This document shows, one piece after another, positions 8,669 to 16,629 of a stretch of DNA of 50,433 bases; position 1 is the stretch's first letter; each line of letters opens with the position of its first letter. The translations under genes and the position numbers were made by a program. Below the pieces are notes generated by a model, which did no database searches, had not been told where the DNA came from, and was given only the letters and a program-made list of their open reading frames with translations. The stretch covers positions 1-50,433 of the forward strand of contig JBBDMV010000164.1 of assembly GCA_040878115.1 (NCBI GenBank). Reading direction: 5' to 3'. Source of the DNA: JBBDMU01 sp040878115 (lineage in GTDB: Bacteria > Bacteroidota > Rhodothermia > Balneolales > Natronogracilivirgulaceae).

Positions 8669-10126
8669 TTACTTTTTGAAATCAGGGTTGGTACGGGGAA
8701 GTTTCGCGTTAGTTTTCTTCAACATATCTGATAACACGGTTTTCATCTCAATAACTTTATCAGACATCTCATTGGCCAGATTATTCTTTTCCCCTATATC
8801 TTCATGTAGATTGTATAATTCATAACTTGGGCCTTCCCACCATTTGATCAGCTTCCAATCTCCACTGCGCACTATGCTATAGGGAGGAATGGTATGTCCT
8901 ACTCTATAATGCGGGAAATGCCAAAGTAACGCATTTCTTTCGATAGCTTCACGGCCTCCTGAAATGAGATGGTCCACGAGGGATCGGCCATCAATGTTAC
9001 GATCTTCCGGTAAATTAGCCCCTACAGCCTCCGCTATAGTCGGCGTTATATCAATACTTGAAACGGGTTCATATGAAATCGTAGCCGGCCCAACAACGCC
9101 AGGCCAGCTAATGATCAATGGTACCCGGATCCCGCCCTCATACGGATACCCCTTACCCGACCGTAGTGGGGAATTATCGGTAAATTGATCACCCTCCTCC
9201 GGACTTTTGAGCCCTCCATTGTCGGAGGTGAAGATGATCAGGGTCCTGTCATCTATATTAAGTTCCCGGAGCTTATGTAATATGCTTCCAACGGCCTGGT
9301 CCACACTATAAACCATGGCCGCATATACGGGATCTTTTTGGTTCGTTTTGGCCTTGCGCCCAAAACGCTCAACTATTTCTTCTTTTGCCTGAATAGGGGT
9401 ATGCACTGCATAATGGGCCAGGTGAAGAAAAAAAGGTTGGTCCTGGTGCTCTTGAATGAACTGCAGTGCTTCATCGGCTTCACGATCGGTCAGGTATTCC
9501 CCTTTTTTCCGAGGCTCCAGTGTGGGGATATGGCCCTGGTTTTCTTTATAATAGGGATCAAAATAGGAAGGCGGCTGACCGAAATCACTGCCCCCAATAT
9601 TCAGATCAAAACCTTGCTTTTCCGGATACCAGGCATCCGCCCCTAAATGCCACTTGCCAATATGGGCGGAGGTATAACCGGCTTCCTTTAAGATCTCCGC
9701 TATAGTGACTTCATCCCGTTCCATCCATAAGGGATTTGGCGGGGTAAGCAACATCTTATCTGTCCCACCAACATATTCTGTGGGATTCTCACGATCTTCC
9801 GGCACTTCGCCGCCCTGGAAACCAGACCGGATCCAGTCTGTTATCCCTATCCTCGCCGGATAACGTCCGGTAAGAAGGGACGCGCGGGTTGGTGAACAAA
9901 TAGAAGCTGCAGCATAAGCATTGGTAAAGCGGATACCACTGGAAGCAAGTCCATCGATATGTGGGGTTTCATAGTAAGAACTTCCCTGTACAGAAAGATC
10001 GGCCCAACCAAGATCATCAACATTTATCACGATTACATTTAATGGTTCTTCTGAGGGACCAACAGCAGAGCAACCGTAAATGCCTATAGTAAGAAAAAGT
10101 GAAAATACTAAATATTTTGTTTTCAT
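8669..10126 (-). CDS. Sulfatase (arylsulfatase type), lipoprotein
   Basis: A 485-aa formylglycine-dependent sulfatase. A lipoprotein signal ends at Cys19 (IYGC). The metal-binding VDD is at residues 36-38, and the sulfatase signature CSPTRASLLTG starts at Cys77, the residue converted to formylglycine. GKWHLG, HTPIQAKEE and the ITPTIAEAVG block follow in the usual order, with FTSDNGG as the second metal motif. It probably removes sulfate from an aryl or carbohydrate ester in the periplasm or at the cell surface. The formylglycine-generating enzyme is not in the window. It stands alone, so the substrate cannot be read from neighbours. Confidence 0.93.
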   Translation of the reverse strand: MKTKYLVFSLFLTIGIYGCSAVGPSEEPLNVIVINVDDLGWADLSVQGSSYYETPHIDGLASSGIRFTNAYAAASICSPTRASLLTGRYPARIGITDWIRSGFQGGEVPEDRENPTEYVGGTDKMLLTPPNPLWMERDEVTIAEILKEAGYTSAHIGKWHLGADAWYPEKQGFDLNIGGSDFGQPPSYFDPYYKENQGHIPTLEPRKKGEYLTDREADEALQFIQEHQDQPFFLHLAHYAVHTPIQAKEEIVERFGRKAKTNQKDPVYAAMVYSVDQAVGSILHKLRELNIDDRTLIIFTSDNGGLKSPEEGDQFTDNSPLRSGKGYPYEGGIRVPLIISWPGVVGPATISYEPVSSIDITPTIAEAVGANLPEDRNIDGRSLVDHLISGGREAIERNALLWHFPHYRVGHTIPPYSIVRSGDWKLIKWWEGPSYELYNLHEDIGEKNNLANEMSDKVIEMKTVLSDMLKKTNAKLPRTNPDFKK

Positions 10127-10250
10127 AGTTCATATAATTTCATTGGATATATAACCTTGGTCATTAGTCAACTATACTAGTGTTTATATAGCTTAGGATC
10201 AAAAATCAAACATCCTACCTTCGGGCCGCTCTCACCGCCTGTACCGGCGT

Positions 10251-10285
10251 ATCATAAATAATGAAGCATCCCCTCTACCGCTCCG
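10251..10285. repeat. Direct repeat, unit 1
   Basis: Starts ATCATAAATAATGAAGCATC and ends GCTCCG. It matches 10463-10500 with one substitution and a small indel near the right end. Confidence 0.65.
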
Positions 10286-10462
10286 GCAAGCGTCCACGCT
10301 TGGCGAACTTTGCACTGTAGCAGGAAGTATACAAAAGCATTACTGACGAGTAGGAAGCTCACCGGGAGGAGCCTGTTTACTCCTTGTGCCGTTTCGGTTG
10401 TTACGAACGTCCCAGCCGTTGTTTTTTCGCTAAGCGAGGACGCTTAGCGGAGCATTCTTCTC

Positions 10463-10500
10463 ATCATAAATAATGAAGCATCCCCTCCACCCCCGCTCCG
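10463..10500. repeat. Direct repeat, unit 2
   Basis: Second copy of the unit at 10251-10285, about 210 bp further on and in the same orientation. The left 23 bases are identical. Confidence 0.65.
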
Positions 10501-10551
10501 CGCAATGCATGTCCCGAGCATAGTCGAAGGAACAGTTTATTGCGAGCTAAT

Positions 10552-10586
10552 TGAAAAAGTGCCTAAACAATTTAGGCACTTTTTCA
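10552..10586. terminator. Perfect hairpin, likely bidirectional terminator
   Basis: Arms TGAAAAAGTGCCTAAA and its exact reverse complement, 16 bp each, with a CAA loop. The A-rich foot and T-rich end would act as an intrinsic terminator on either strand. No annotated gene ends near it, so the transcript it stops is unknown. Confidence 0.6.
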
Positions 10587-10978
10587 GGATCAAAATGACG
10601 ATACATATTGTACTCTTTAGCTCCTCCCTACCTGGGCCCGGACTGGTCCCAAACACGCAACGGGAAAGTAAGGGTTTTTCGGGAGTTGGTACGGACGAGG
10701 TACGGCCAAGGTGCAGGTAGAATTCAGGCCTATATAAGAGCCGGATAATGGTCGTTATAAGCGGCTAAATGTCGGGCTAAAACGGGTGGTTTGGGAGGTG
10801 GAATTCTGAAGTAAATCCTAATTTTACAGAAAAGTGCCTAAATAATTAAGGCGGCTTTTAGAGGCATATTATTACAAATCATTCATAAGAGCATTTTTTT
10901 GCATTGCACTATTGACAAACTTTATCGGAAGATGTAATTTACCATTCGGCTAATTAACCAAATAGTAAAATAAAGTAT

Positions 10979-11350
10979 ATGTCAGATAAACTCAGCAATA
11001 CCTTCGCGGCTTTGGCAGATCCAACCCGGAGGGCCATCCTTTCCCGCCTCAGTTCGGGGGAGACCACCGTTAATGATCTTGCCAGGCCCTTCAAGATGAG
11101 CCTGCCGGGGATCTCCAAGCACCTAAAAGTTCTTGAGCGGGCGGGCCTGGTCGAGCGTGGGCGCGAGGCGCAATGGCGTCCCTGCCGCATCAAGGCAGAG
11201 CCGCTCAAGGATGCGGCAGGGTGGATTGAGCAATACCGTCAATTCTGGGAGGAGAGCTTTGACCGGCTGGATGATTATCTGCATGAGCTGCAAGCTAAAG
11301 GAAAAAACCAAAAACAAAATAAGGAGAGAAAAAATGACAAACGGAAATAA
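10979..11350 (+). CDS. ArsR-family HTH regulator
   Basis: A 123-aa winged helix-turn-helix protein. LADPTRRAILSRLSSGETTV and PGISKHLKVLERAGLVERGR are the typical helix-turn-helix of ArsR proteins; the tail EEHYDxL-like region here reads FWEESFDRLDDYLHEL, as in the ArsR subgroup paired with AHSA1 proteins. No metal-binding Cys pair (CxC) is seen. The last 17 bp overlap the start of the AHSA1 gene, so the two are translationally coupled. The first 300 bases are clearly more GC-rich than the flanks. It probably controls its own two-gene operon; the signal is unknown. Confidence 0.92.
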   Translation: MSDKLSNTFAALADPTRRAILSRLSSGETTVNDLARPFKMSLPGISKHLKVLERAGLVERGREAQWRPCRIKAEPLKDAAGWIEQYRQFWEESFDRLDDYLHELQAKGKNQKQNKERKNDKRK

Positions 11351-11837
11351 AACCAAAGTGGAAACAACGGAACGCGAGCTTATCATGACCCGTATCTTTG
11401 ACGCACCGCGTGAACTTGTATTTGAAACGTACTCGGATTGCAAGCACCTGAAGAACTGGTGGGGCCCCAGAACATGGCCTCTATCGTATTGTAAAATGGA
11501 CTTCCGTGTAGGCGGGGCCTGGCATTTTTGCATGAGCGGCCCCAATGAAGGCGATGAATCTTGGGGCAAAGGCATTTATAAGGAGATCGCAGAACCGGAA
11601 AGGATAGTCTACAACGACTACTTCTCCGACAAAGACGGCAATATCAATGAAGATATGCCCTCAACGCTGGCGACCTTTGAATTTGCCGAGCATGAAGGCA
11701 AGACGAAAATTACTTGCCGTTCTGAATACCAAAAACCCGCTGATCTCAAGAAAGTTTTGGAAATGGGTATGGTCGAGGGAATGACCGAAACGCTGGACCG
11801 CCTTGAAGAGCATCTGGCTACGGTTGTAAGTGAATAA
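11334..11837 (+). CDS. SRPBCC / AHSA1-domain protein
   Basis: A 167-aa protein of the START-like AHSA1 family (activator of Hsp90 ATPase-like fold, hydrophobic ligand cavity). RIFDAPRELVFETYSD, LKNWWGPRTW, DFRVGGAWHFCMSGP and GMTETLDRLEEHL are family landmarks. The frame is open upstream, but the ATG at 11334 is preceded by AAGGAG at the right distance and starts the conserved part, so I chose it. It overlaps arsR by 17 bp; ArsR-AHSA1 pairs are common in bacteria, and their ligand is generally unknown. Confidence 0.9.
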   Translation: MTNGNKTKVETTERELIMTRIFDAPRELVFETYSDCKHLKNWWGPRTWPLSYCKMDFRVGGAWHFCMSGPNEGDESWGKGIYKEIAEPERIVYNDYFSDKDGNINEDMPSTLATFEFAEHEGKTKITCRSEYQKPADLKKVLEMGMVEGMTETLDRLEEHLATVVSE

Positions 11838-11850
11838 TAGGCCATAAATA

Positions 11851-11924
11851 CTGATTATCAGCCATAACTCCGCGAGAAAAAAATGAGTTGCAATCTGAAT
11901 CTCGTGGGAGTTATGCTGATTCAG
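11851..11924. repeat. Long imperfect inverted repeat
   Basis: The left arm (11851-11876, core CATAACTCC GCGAGA) and the right arm (11899-11924, core TCTCG TGGGAGTTATG) pair over about 24 bp with small bulges around a loop of about 22 bases. It starts 14 bp after the AHSA1 stop codon. No T-tract follows, so it is more like a REP or mRNA 3'-end structure than an intrinsic terminator. Confidence 0.55.
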
Positions 11925-12081
11925 CGGCGTAAAGGAGCATAACTCAGCGCAGCCCGGATGCAGAAAAGCCTGAACCTATACCAGGCACTCAACCGACGTA
12001 GTCGAAGCCCTGGTGGGTTGTATCCGGGAAAGTCTTCGACTTCAGTTGGGATGAACATCTGGGGCAATATTAATATCTTAC

Positions 12082-12106
12082 GCCCAACTTGCGCTCAGAC
12101 TGACGT
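12082..12106. repeat. Second full copy of the intergenic motif
   Basis: GCCCAACTTGCGC at 12082-12094 and GACTGACGT at 12098-12106, the same order and orientation as at 136-162. Confidence 0.5.
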
Positions 12107-12176
12107 CAGCATTGGTTAGCTGCACAACAGGATACGTCAGGCTGATCGCAGCGGGGTAATCTTTCAAGTATTATTA

Positions 12177-13133
12177 TTAATCAACTTTTATAAGCTCTAC
12201 TTCATAAATAACAGAAGAGTAAGGTTTTGTATCTGGAATGAAATCATAATCATTAGCCCAATCTTCACGCATTTGTTGCGGAATAACCTGGCTGCTTCTT
12301 CCGAAAGCTAATTTTGAAGGCATAATCAGCTCAGCCTTTTCCCCTTCTTTCATAAGAAGAATGCCATTCTCAAGTCCCTCGACCATTTGGTTATTGCCAA
12401 AAGAGGCCTGAACGGGTTCATCCTCCTCGCTTGTTTCGATGACAGTTCCATCCAGGTATTTTCTTGTATAATGAAACTCTATCTGACTTCCTCTATTTGG
12501 TGTTTCACCGTCACCCTCTTCAACCAGGATATGATATAGTCCATTCGGGTAATCTTCAGCTTCAAGGTTGTTGTCTTCTATGTAGCTTTTTATGGAATCA
12601 ACCTCTTCAGCATAAATTTCCTCTTCCGTTTTCAATTCTATCAGGTCCACTTCGATAATGAAATTAGAGTAGGAATCAAATAAATCGTCATAGCTGTAAT
12701 TTCCGTAAGCCTGGTAGGAAGGGATGTAGAAACGGTATTTTTCTCCCTCTCTCATTTCCCCGATTTCATAATTCAGGCCAGCTGGGTGGATAGCCGTGTA
12801 GTTTGTATTATAGCTATAGCTAAACCTGAGAGGCGCCAAAGAGTCTTCGTAAGCTTCTATTTCATAATCTCCGGTAAGATGCCTCATGGTGTAGGTTATC
12901 CCGACAACATGATCTTCGACAACTTGCTTGCCCTGCTCGTTTTCTTCCAATACTTCAACATATACACCGCTCGATAGTTGTTCAGCATCAATATTGTTTT
13001 CAGAAATATAATCTTGTATAGCTTCGTCATCTTCCCTCATCTGTTGATTATTGTCACTTTCACTTCCGTCAAAGCAACCTTGCATGATCATTGGAAGAAG
13101 AAGCGCGCCCATTATATAGAATATTTTTTTCAT
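12177..13133 (-). CDS. Two-domain FKBP-type peptidyl-prolyl isomerase, lipoprotein
   Basis: A 318-aa lipoprotein (Cys20 in MQGC) predicted to help proline isomerisation in folding of envelope proteins. Two FKBP-like domains are visible. The first (about residues 50-165) is divergent: YTMRHLTGDYEIEAYED and MREGEKYRFYIPSYQAYGNY. The second (about 190-317) is closer to consensus: RGSQIEFHYTRKYLDGTVIETS, LMKEGEKAELIMPSKLAFG and SSVIYEVELIKV. Each is preceded by a helix with the D.. I..YI.. NNI/L.AE pattern. The first domain may be a binding module without activity. It stands at a convergent junction downstream of the sigma-factor operon but 140 bp away. Confidence 0.9.
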   Translation of the reverse strand: MKKIFYIMGALLLPMIMQGCFDGSESDNNQQMREDDEAIQDYISENNIDAEQLSSGVYVEVLEENEQGKQVVEDHVVGITYTMRHLTGDYEIEAYEDSLAPLRFSYSYNTNYTAIHPAGLNYEIGEMREGEKYRFYIPSYQAYGNYSYDDLFDSYSNFIIEVDLIELKTEEEIYAEEVDSIKSYIEDNNLEAEDYPNGLYHILVEEGDGETPNRGSQIEFHYTRKYLDGTVIETSEEDEPVQASFGNNQMVEGLENGILLMKEGEKAELIMPSKLAFGRSSQVIPQQMREDWANDYDFIPDTKPYSSVIYEVELIKVD

Positions 13134-13274
13134 ATAAGTAACCTATTTTTTTGAGTTTACCAGCCTAAAGCAAACAGGAAAAGCTAATTACTTTTAATTT
13201 TTAAGCTGAAGCCTGGAGTTTGATTATTGTATTTGTTGCCTGTACGGCTGGAGGAGAGAAAACGCTACATGGTT

Positions 13275-14564
13275 TTATAGAAAAATCTTCAACTGTAATC
13301 CACCCGTCGTGTATTTAAGGTTCCTTGAAGTCATCCGTCCGGTAGGCATCTTCAGGAATGGTTCAAATAATACCTTATGCCTGCCGGCAATATCATAATG
13401 ATAGCCTATTGAAAAGGTATATAGTGCTGCAAGGTCGAGTCCATTGAAAGAAGGCTCTTCATGCTGTTGTGACTCTGTGAAGGTTGTTATTTGGGTCTCG
13501 TGTTCAAGCCGTGTACCTTCCTGGACGTTAAACACCTGTATCTGTTGCTGATATTCGAATGTGTAATCATAATGCTCTTTCATGAAGGCCACTGAAGAGA
13601 TGCCCGCAGAAACAGACAGATGATCAGTAATTGAATATCGAAGGTTTAACGGGATTTCCATGCTAACAAGGTCAACTTGCATAAAAGCAAGATCTCCCTC
13701 TGTAGCTCGAATGGTTTCCTCTTCCATTTTCCCTGAGGGGCTGCCCTGCATCCCCGAGAAGTTACCCTGCTCATAGTCGTACTTCAACTTGTTTTGTGCA
13801 AGAAATAACCCGGAAGAAATGGCCATTTTGTCTGTAAAATTCCAATCTGTATAAAATCCTCCGCCTACTCCCCAGTCTGTCTGGGCATCATGGTAATTCA
13901 TAATAGGTGCATAAGCTAAGCTGAATTCAACAGACCTTTCCCCCGCCCCCCTCGCTGCGTTTAATATGTCAGTCTTCTGAACATATCTCCCCCCGGTTGA
14001 AGCTTTGTGGTGGGGCTTGTAAGGTGAGTGTATCCCCGCAAATCCAGCTCGGGCTGTATCGCTATCAGATTGTTCAGGTAGGTCTGCGAGAAAATCAGGG
14101 TGTATTTTTTGCAGTGTCTGTTGCCTTACACGCTTTCGGAGGACGGGTGAAAGCCCCTCTGTTAAGGATGAAGTTTCGCCAATTGGTTGCAAATCCCCGG
14201 CAAAGGGTTCGTCTCCAAATGTTTCTCCGGAAGGACCGTCATCCTGCTCAAGACCTAAAGAGTCAAGGCTTACCAAAGGATGAGGTATTGTTATATCTTC
14301 CGCAATATCAGGTTTTTGGGGAAAGTGCTCTTCAACGCCTTGATCAAGCACGGTATGTTCTACATCACTCCAGGTAAACACGAAAGAAAGAAAAAGGAGG
14401 ATGGATGCGGCTATACTGAAGAATTTTTTCCCTGTGTATATATTCTCTCTTCTGTTCTTCTGCTTCTGAAACCTTTCCCATGAGCCAAGAATATAAGGTT
14501 CTTCATGGTCTTGCAATACAGCTCTGATATGTTCAGTAAGGTTGTGTTTATTTTTCCTGTTCAT
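13275..14564 (-). CDS. Membrane-anchored protein with anti-sigma-like N-terminus and C-terminal beta-barrel domain
   Basis: A 429-aa protein whose start overlaps the stop of the ECF sigma gene (ATGA), so it is probably its regulator. Residues 1-47 are charged and contain an amphipathic LTEHIRAVLQDHEEPYILGSWERF segment like the short cytoplasmic domain seen in Bacteroidota proteins next to sigma factors. One transmembrane helix follows (about 48-65), then a low-complexity linker to about 195, then alternating strands to the end (YAPIMNYHDAQ, GVGGGFYTDWNFT, MAISSGLFLAQNKLKYD, GGLQLKIFL) resembling the OMP beta-barrel family (PorT-like). Such a layout is widespread in the phylum but poorly studied. 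An alternative is that the helix is only an unusual signal peptide. Confidence 0.78.
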   Translation of the reverse strand: MNRKNKHNLTEHIRAVLQDHEEPYILGSWERFQKQKNRRENIYTGKKFFSIAASILLFLSFVFTWSDVEHTVLDQGVEEHFPQKPDIAEDITIPHPLVSLDSLGLEQDDGPSGETFGDEPFAGDLQPIGETSSLTEGLSPVLRKRVRQQTLQKIHPDFLADLPEQSDSDTARAGFAGIHSPYKPHHKASTGGRYVQKTDILNAARGAGERSVEFSLAYAPIMNYHDAQTDWGVGGGFYTDWNFTDKMAISSGLFLAQNKLKYDYEQGNFSGMQGSPSGKMEEETIRATEGDLAFMQVDLVSMEIPLNLRYSITDHLSVSAGISSVAFMKEHYDYTFEYQQQIQVFNVQEGTRLEHETQITTFTESQQHEEPSFNGLDLAALYTFSIGYHYDIAGRHKVLFEPFLKMPTGRMTSRNLKYTTGGLQLKIFL

Positions 14565-15220
14565 TGCTTATCCATAAAAAGGTTATTGTAGTGATGCCTT
14601 AGTTGGGTTTTGGCCCGTGTGAGGTAGGTACGGGAAGAGCTTTCCGCGATTGCCAGTTTTTCGGCGATCTCTTTATGGCTATACCCTTCAATTTCATACA
14701 TATTAAATACAAACCGGAGCAAATCAGGCAGTTCATTCATAAGTCTGTAGATCTGCTTTGCATTCAGCTCTGACTCAATGTCCATTAATGATGAAACTCC
14801 CACATCGTCTATATCCATATGAGATCTTAAACGGCTATTGGCACGTGCATTATCAATAGATGAGTTAACTACAACTTTTCTGAGCCAGGGCTTGAAGGGT
14901 TCTGAAATGGCGTACGTTTTTATGTGTTTGAATACTTTCATAAAACTGTCATTTACTACTTCAACGGAATCCTCTCTCGTAGGACAATAGGATAAAGCCA
15001 CCCCCAGTACATAGCCGTAAAATTTCTTGTACAGCATCTCCTGGCTTCCTGGGTCATGTTCCCGGCAGCCGTTAATGATCCCGGTAAGGTCGCACTGCTC
15101 TTTGCTACCCTCTATATGGGGTACTACAGGGGCTTTATTCGAGATAACCTTACCTGCTATATGTTTATTCACTAAGGCCGTAATGGTAAGTGGCAAAGGG
15201 TCATTAGATCGTTTCTTCAA
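14561..15220 (-). CDS. ECF-type RNA polymerase sigma factor
   Basis: A 219-aa sigma-70 family protein of the extracytoplasmic-function group. Region 2 is YKKFYGYVLGVALSYCPTREDSVEVVNDSFMKVF (split here as about residues 65-100), followed by FKPWLRKVVVNSSIDNAR; region 4 is YEIEGYSHKEIAEKLAI with SSRTYLTRAKTQLRHH as recognition helix. The frame has no early ATG: it begins with TTG at 15220, or GTG at codon 17, so the start is uncertain. The stop overlaps the next gene by 4 bp. It probably directs polymerase to a small regulon when released by that protein; the targets may include the lipoprotein genes nearby, but no shared promoter was confirmed. Confidence 0.9.
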   Translation of the reverse strand: MKKRSNDPLPLTITALVNKHIAGKVISNKAPVVPHIEGSKEQCDLTGIINGCREHDPGSQEMLYKKFYGYVLGVALSYCPTREDSVEVVNDSFMKVFKHIKTYAISEPFKPWLRKVVVNSSIDNARANSRLRSHMDIDDVGVSSLMDIESELNAKQIYRLMNELPDLLRFVFNMYEIEGYSHKEIAEKLAIAESSSRTYLTRAKTQLRHHYNNLFMDKQ

Positions 15221-15263
15221 AACTAAACAAGGTCCTGCATTTCACATCATGCTTAAAAGGCCG

Positions 15264-15791
15264 CTATTGTCCGTTTGAACTTACGGGTTCATCATAATGA
15301 TCATTATCCTCATGAGCATTAGAAGCATTTAAAACTTTAATAACAGCGTTCTTTGCCGTGTACTCGTCTCCGAGAAGGCCATGCAGGTTTAGTTTAAAAA
15401 CTTCTGTTTTTTTATCAGCCTCTTCTCCTGCCGGGCATTTATCTTCAGCTTGCAGTTGCACAAAAAGAAAGACCTGGGGAGGAGCTGATTCGGCTACTGC
15501 GCCATTCCAGATAATTTGGGGTTCCGGATAACACGTTTGATGGGTAATTTTTATTTGCAAGTAATTTAAGCCATTTTCATCCGTGCGTATTACATCAACT
15601 AATTCAAAAGGCTCACTTACTTCATCTGATCTGTTTTCTTGTAATGCACCAAAACGGTTTTCACTGGTAAATAATGTGTAATTATCTCCTTGTATTGAAG
15701 CATCTTCTTCATTTGAACTTGCCGGGTTTTGTTTACACCCCGTCATTAAGCCTGCCACCAGAAATGCTGTTATTAATATCTGCTTCTTCAT
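15264..15791 (-). CDS. Lipoprotein, paralogue of the divergent neighbour
   Basis: A 175-aa predicted lipoprotein (Cys19 in MTGC) of unknown function. I chose the ATG at 15791 because it begins the signal peptide MKKQILITAFLVAG; the frame is open further upstream. The mature part has two lone Cys residues about 35 residues apart (HQTCYPEP, EDKCPAG) and motifs shared with the gene at 15959: GDNYT, QIIWNG against DVVWNG, PPQVFLF against PPQIGFY, and VLNASNA against VINASKS. The two are divergent and probably came from a duplication. It lies 43 bp upstream of the sigma gene on the same strand. Confidence 0.78.
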   Translation of the reverse strand: MKKQILITAFLVAGLMTGCKQNPASSNEEDASIQGDNYTLFTSENRFGALQENRSDEVSEPFELVDVIRTDENGLNYLQIKITHQTCYPEPQIIWNGAVAESAPPQVFLFVQLQAEDKCPAGEEADKKTEVFKLNLHGLLGDEYTAKNAVIKVLNASNAHEDNDHYDEPVSSNGQ

Positions 15792-15850
15792 ATGTAAGCG
15801 TTTTATTTTTTTATCTCTGTGTTCATCTTCAATACGGATGTTAACCAATA

Positions 15851-15899
15851 AACGCTACACGTTAATTAGAAATGATTATAAAATAAAAATTGTAGCGTT
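15851..15899. repeat. Inverted repeat between divergent lipoprotein genes
   Basis: AACGCTACA at 15851-15859 and TGTAGCGTT at 15891-15899, exact 9-bp arms 31 bp apart, in the divergent promoter region. The same 9-mer recurs at 13261-13269 and 17521-17529. It could be a shared operator or a repeat; not decided. Confidence 0.45.
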
Positions 15900-15958
15900 T
15901 TCTAAAAAGTGACCGTACAGGTAACAAAAATGTCAACCGAAAATAAAGAAAACACCTC

Positions 15959-16471
15959 ATGAAGAAATCTCTATTTGCTAGCATAACCGTAGCGGCACTT
16001 TTCTCAGCATGCAATGACAGTAGCGTGGATGTTGGCGATATAGCAACCACCGAGACTGGGGATAACTATACTTTTCATCAAAATTCGTCGATGGCTAATG
16101 AAACCGCCCAGGAACGTTCATCAGATATCAGCGATTCATTTGTGATCGAAGAAGCATGGCTTGAAGAAAAAGGTGAAAGAACACTCATGCATATCAAGGT
16201 GAACCAGGCACTGGGATGCGAGAAGTTATATCCCGGTAAATTTGATGTCGTTTGGAACGGGATCATGCTCATGATCTATCCGCCACAAATTGGTTTTTAT
16301 CTCAAACTAAATACAGAAGGTTGTTCTGAGTTGCAGGAGAATGTGGAGGAAACGATCACATTAAACCTGAATGAGCTCATTGGAACTGAAGATTTTTCAG
16401 ATGGAACAAAATTCACTGTTATCAATGCTTCAAAATCATCAACAGAAAATGATCATGAAGTGAAAAAGTAG
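15959..16471 (+). CDS. Lipoprotein, paralogue of the divergent neighbour
   Basis: A 170-aa predicted lipoprotein (Cys18 in FSAC). No named family recognised. It aligns end to end with the product at 15264-15791: GDNYTFH, ERSSDISDSFVIEE, MHIKVNQALGC, FDVVWNG, PPQIGFYLKLNTEGC, LNLNELIG and VINASKSS fall in the same order. Two Cys are conserved in position, which would allow a disulfide. The size and strand pattern suggest a small beta-sandwich protein of the envelope. It is transcribed away from the sigma-factor operon. Confidence 0.78.
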   Translation: MKKSLFASITVAALFSACNDSSVDVGDIATTETGDNYTFHQNSSMANETAQERSSDISDSFVIEEAWLEEKGERTLMHIKVNQALGCEKLYPGKFDVVWNGIMLMIYPPQIGFYLKLNTEGCSELQENVEETITLNLNELIGTEDFSDGTKFTVINASKSSTENDHEVKK

Positions 16472-16629
16472 AACAAGAATAGAATCGGTATTGAAGATGG
16501 ATGATTAACATTTTTAAACAATTCCTGGTCCAGTTCTAAAAAAGGTAAAGGAATACCTACCTTGATATATACTTCTTTTTTAAATATACTTAAGTGTCCG
16601 CCGCAAATCTGTCACAAATAAGGGGTACT

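Larger units (their letters stand above)
10127..10978. other. Long gene-free stretch with repeats and hairpins
   Basis: An 852-bp divergent gap between the sulfatase and an ArsR gene. I see no convincing gene; a 71-codon frame at 10505-10720 has no family resemblance. It holds a direct repeat (10251-10285 and 10463-10500), a perfect 16-bp-arm hairpin (10552-10586), a degenerate relative of it (10830-10860), and short inverted segments such as GCTAAGCG / CGCTTAGC at 10430-10448. It may be a decayed insertion or hold an RNA gene. Confidence 0.6.
11838..12176. other. Convergent intergenic region with inverted repeats
   Basis: A 339-bp gap between the AHSA1 gene and the FKBP gene, which point toward each other. 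It contains the long imperfect hairpin at 11851-11924, GTCGAAG / CTTCGAC segments near 12000 and 12044 that resemble the outer arm of the composite repeat, and a copy of the GCCCAACTTGCGC...GACTGACGT motif. No gene seen. Confidence 0.6.

Noticed and set aside
10251..10500. CRISPR array
   Set aside because: Only two repeat units with a 180-bp interval and no regular spacers or cas genes.
10505..10720. 71-codon plus-strand frame in the long gap
   Set aside because: It runs across the perfect hairpin and has no domain-like sequence, no ribosome site and no homologue I recognise.
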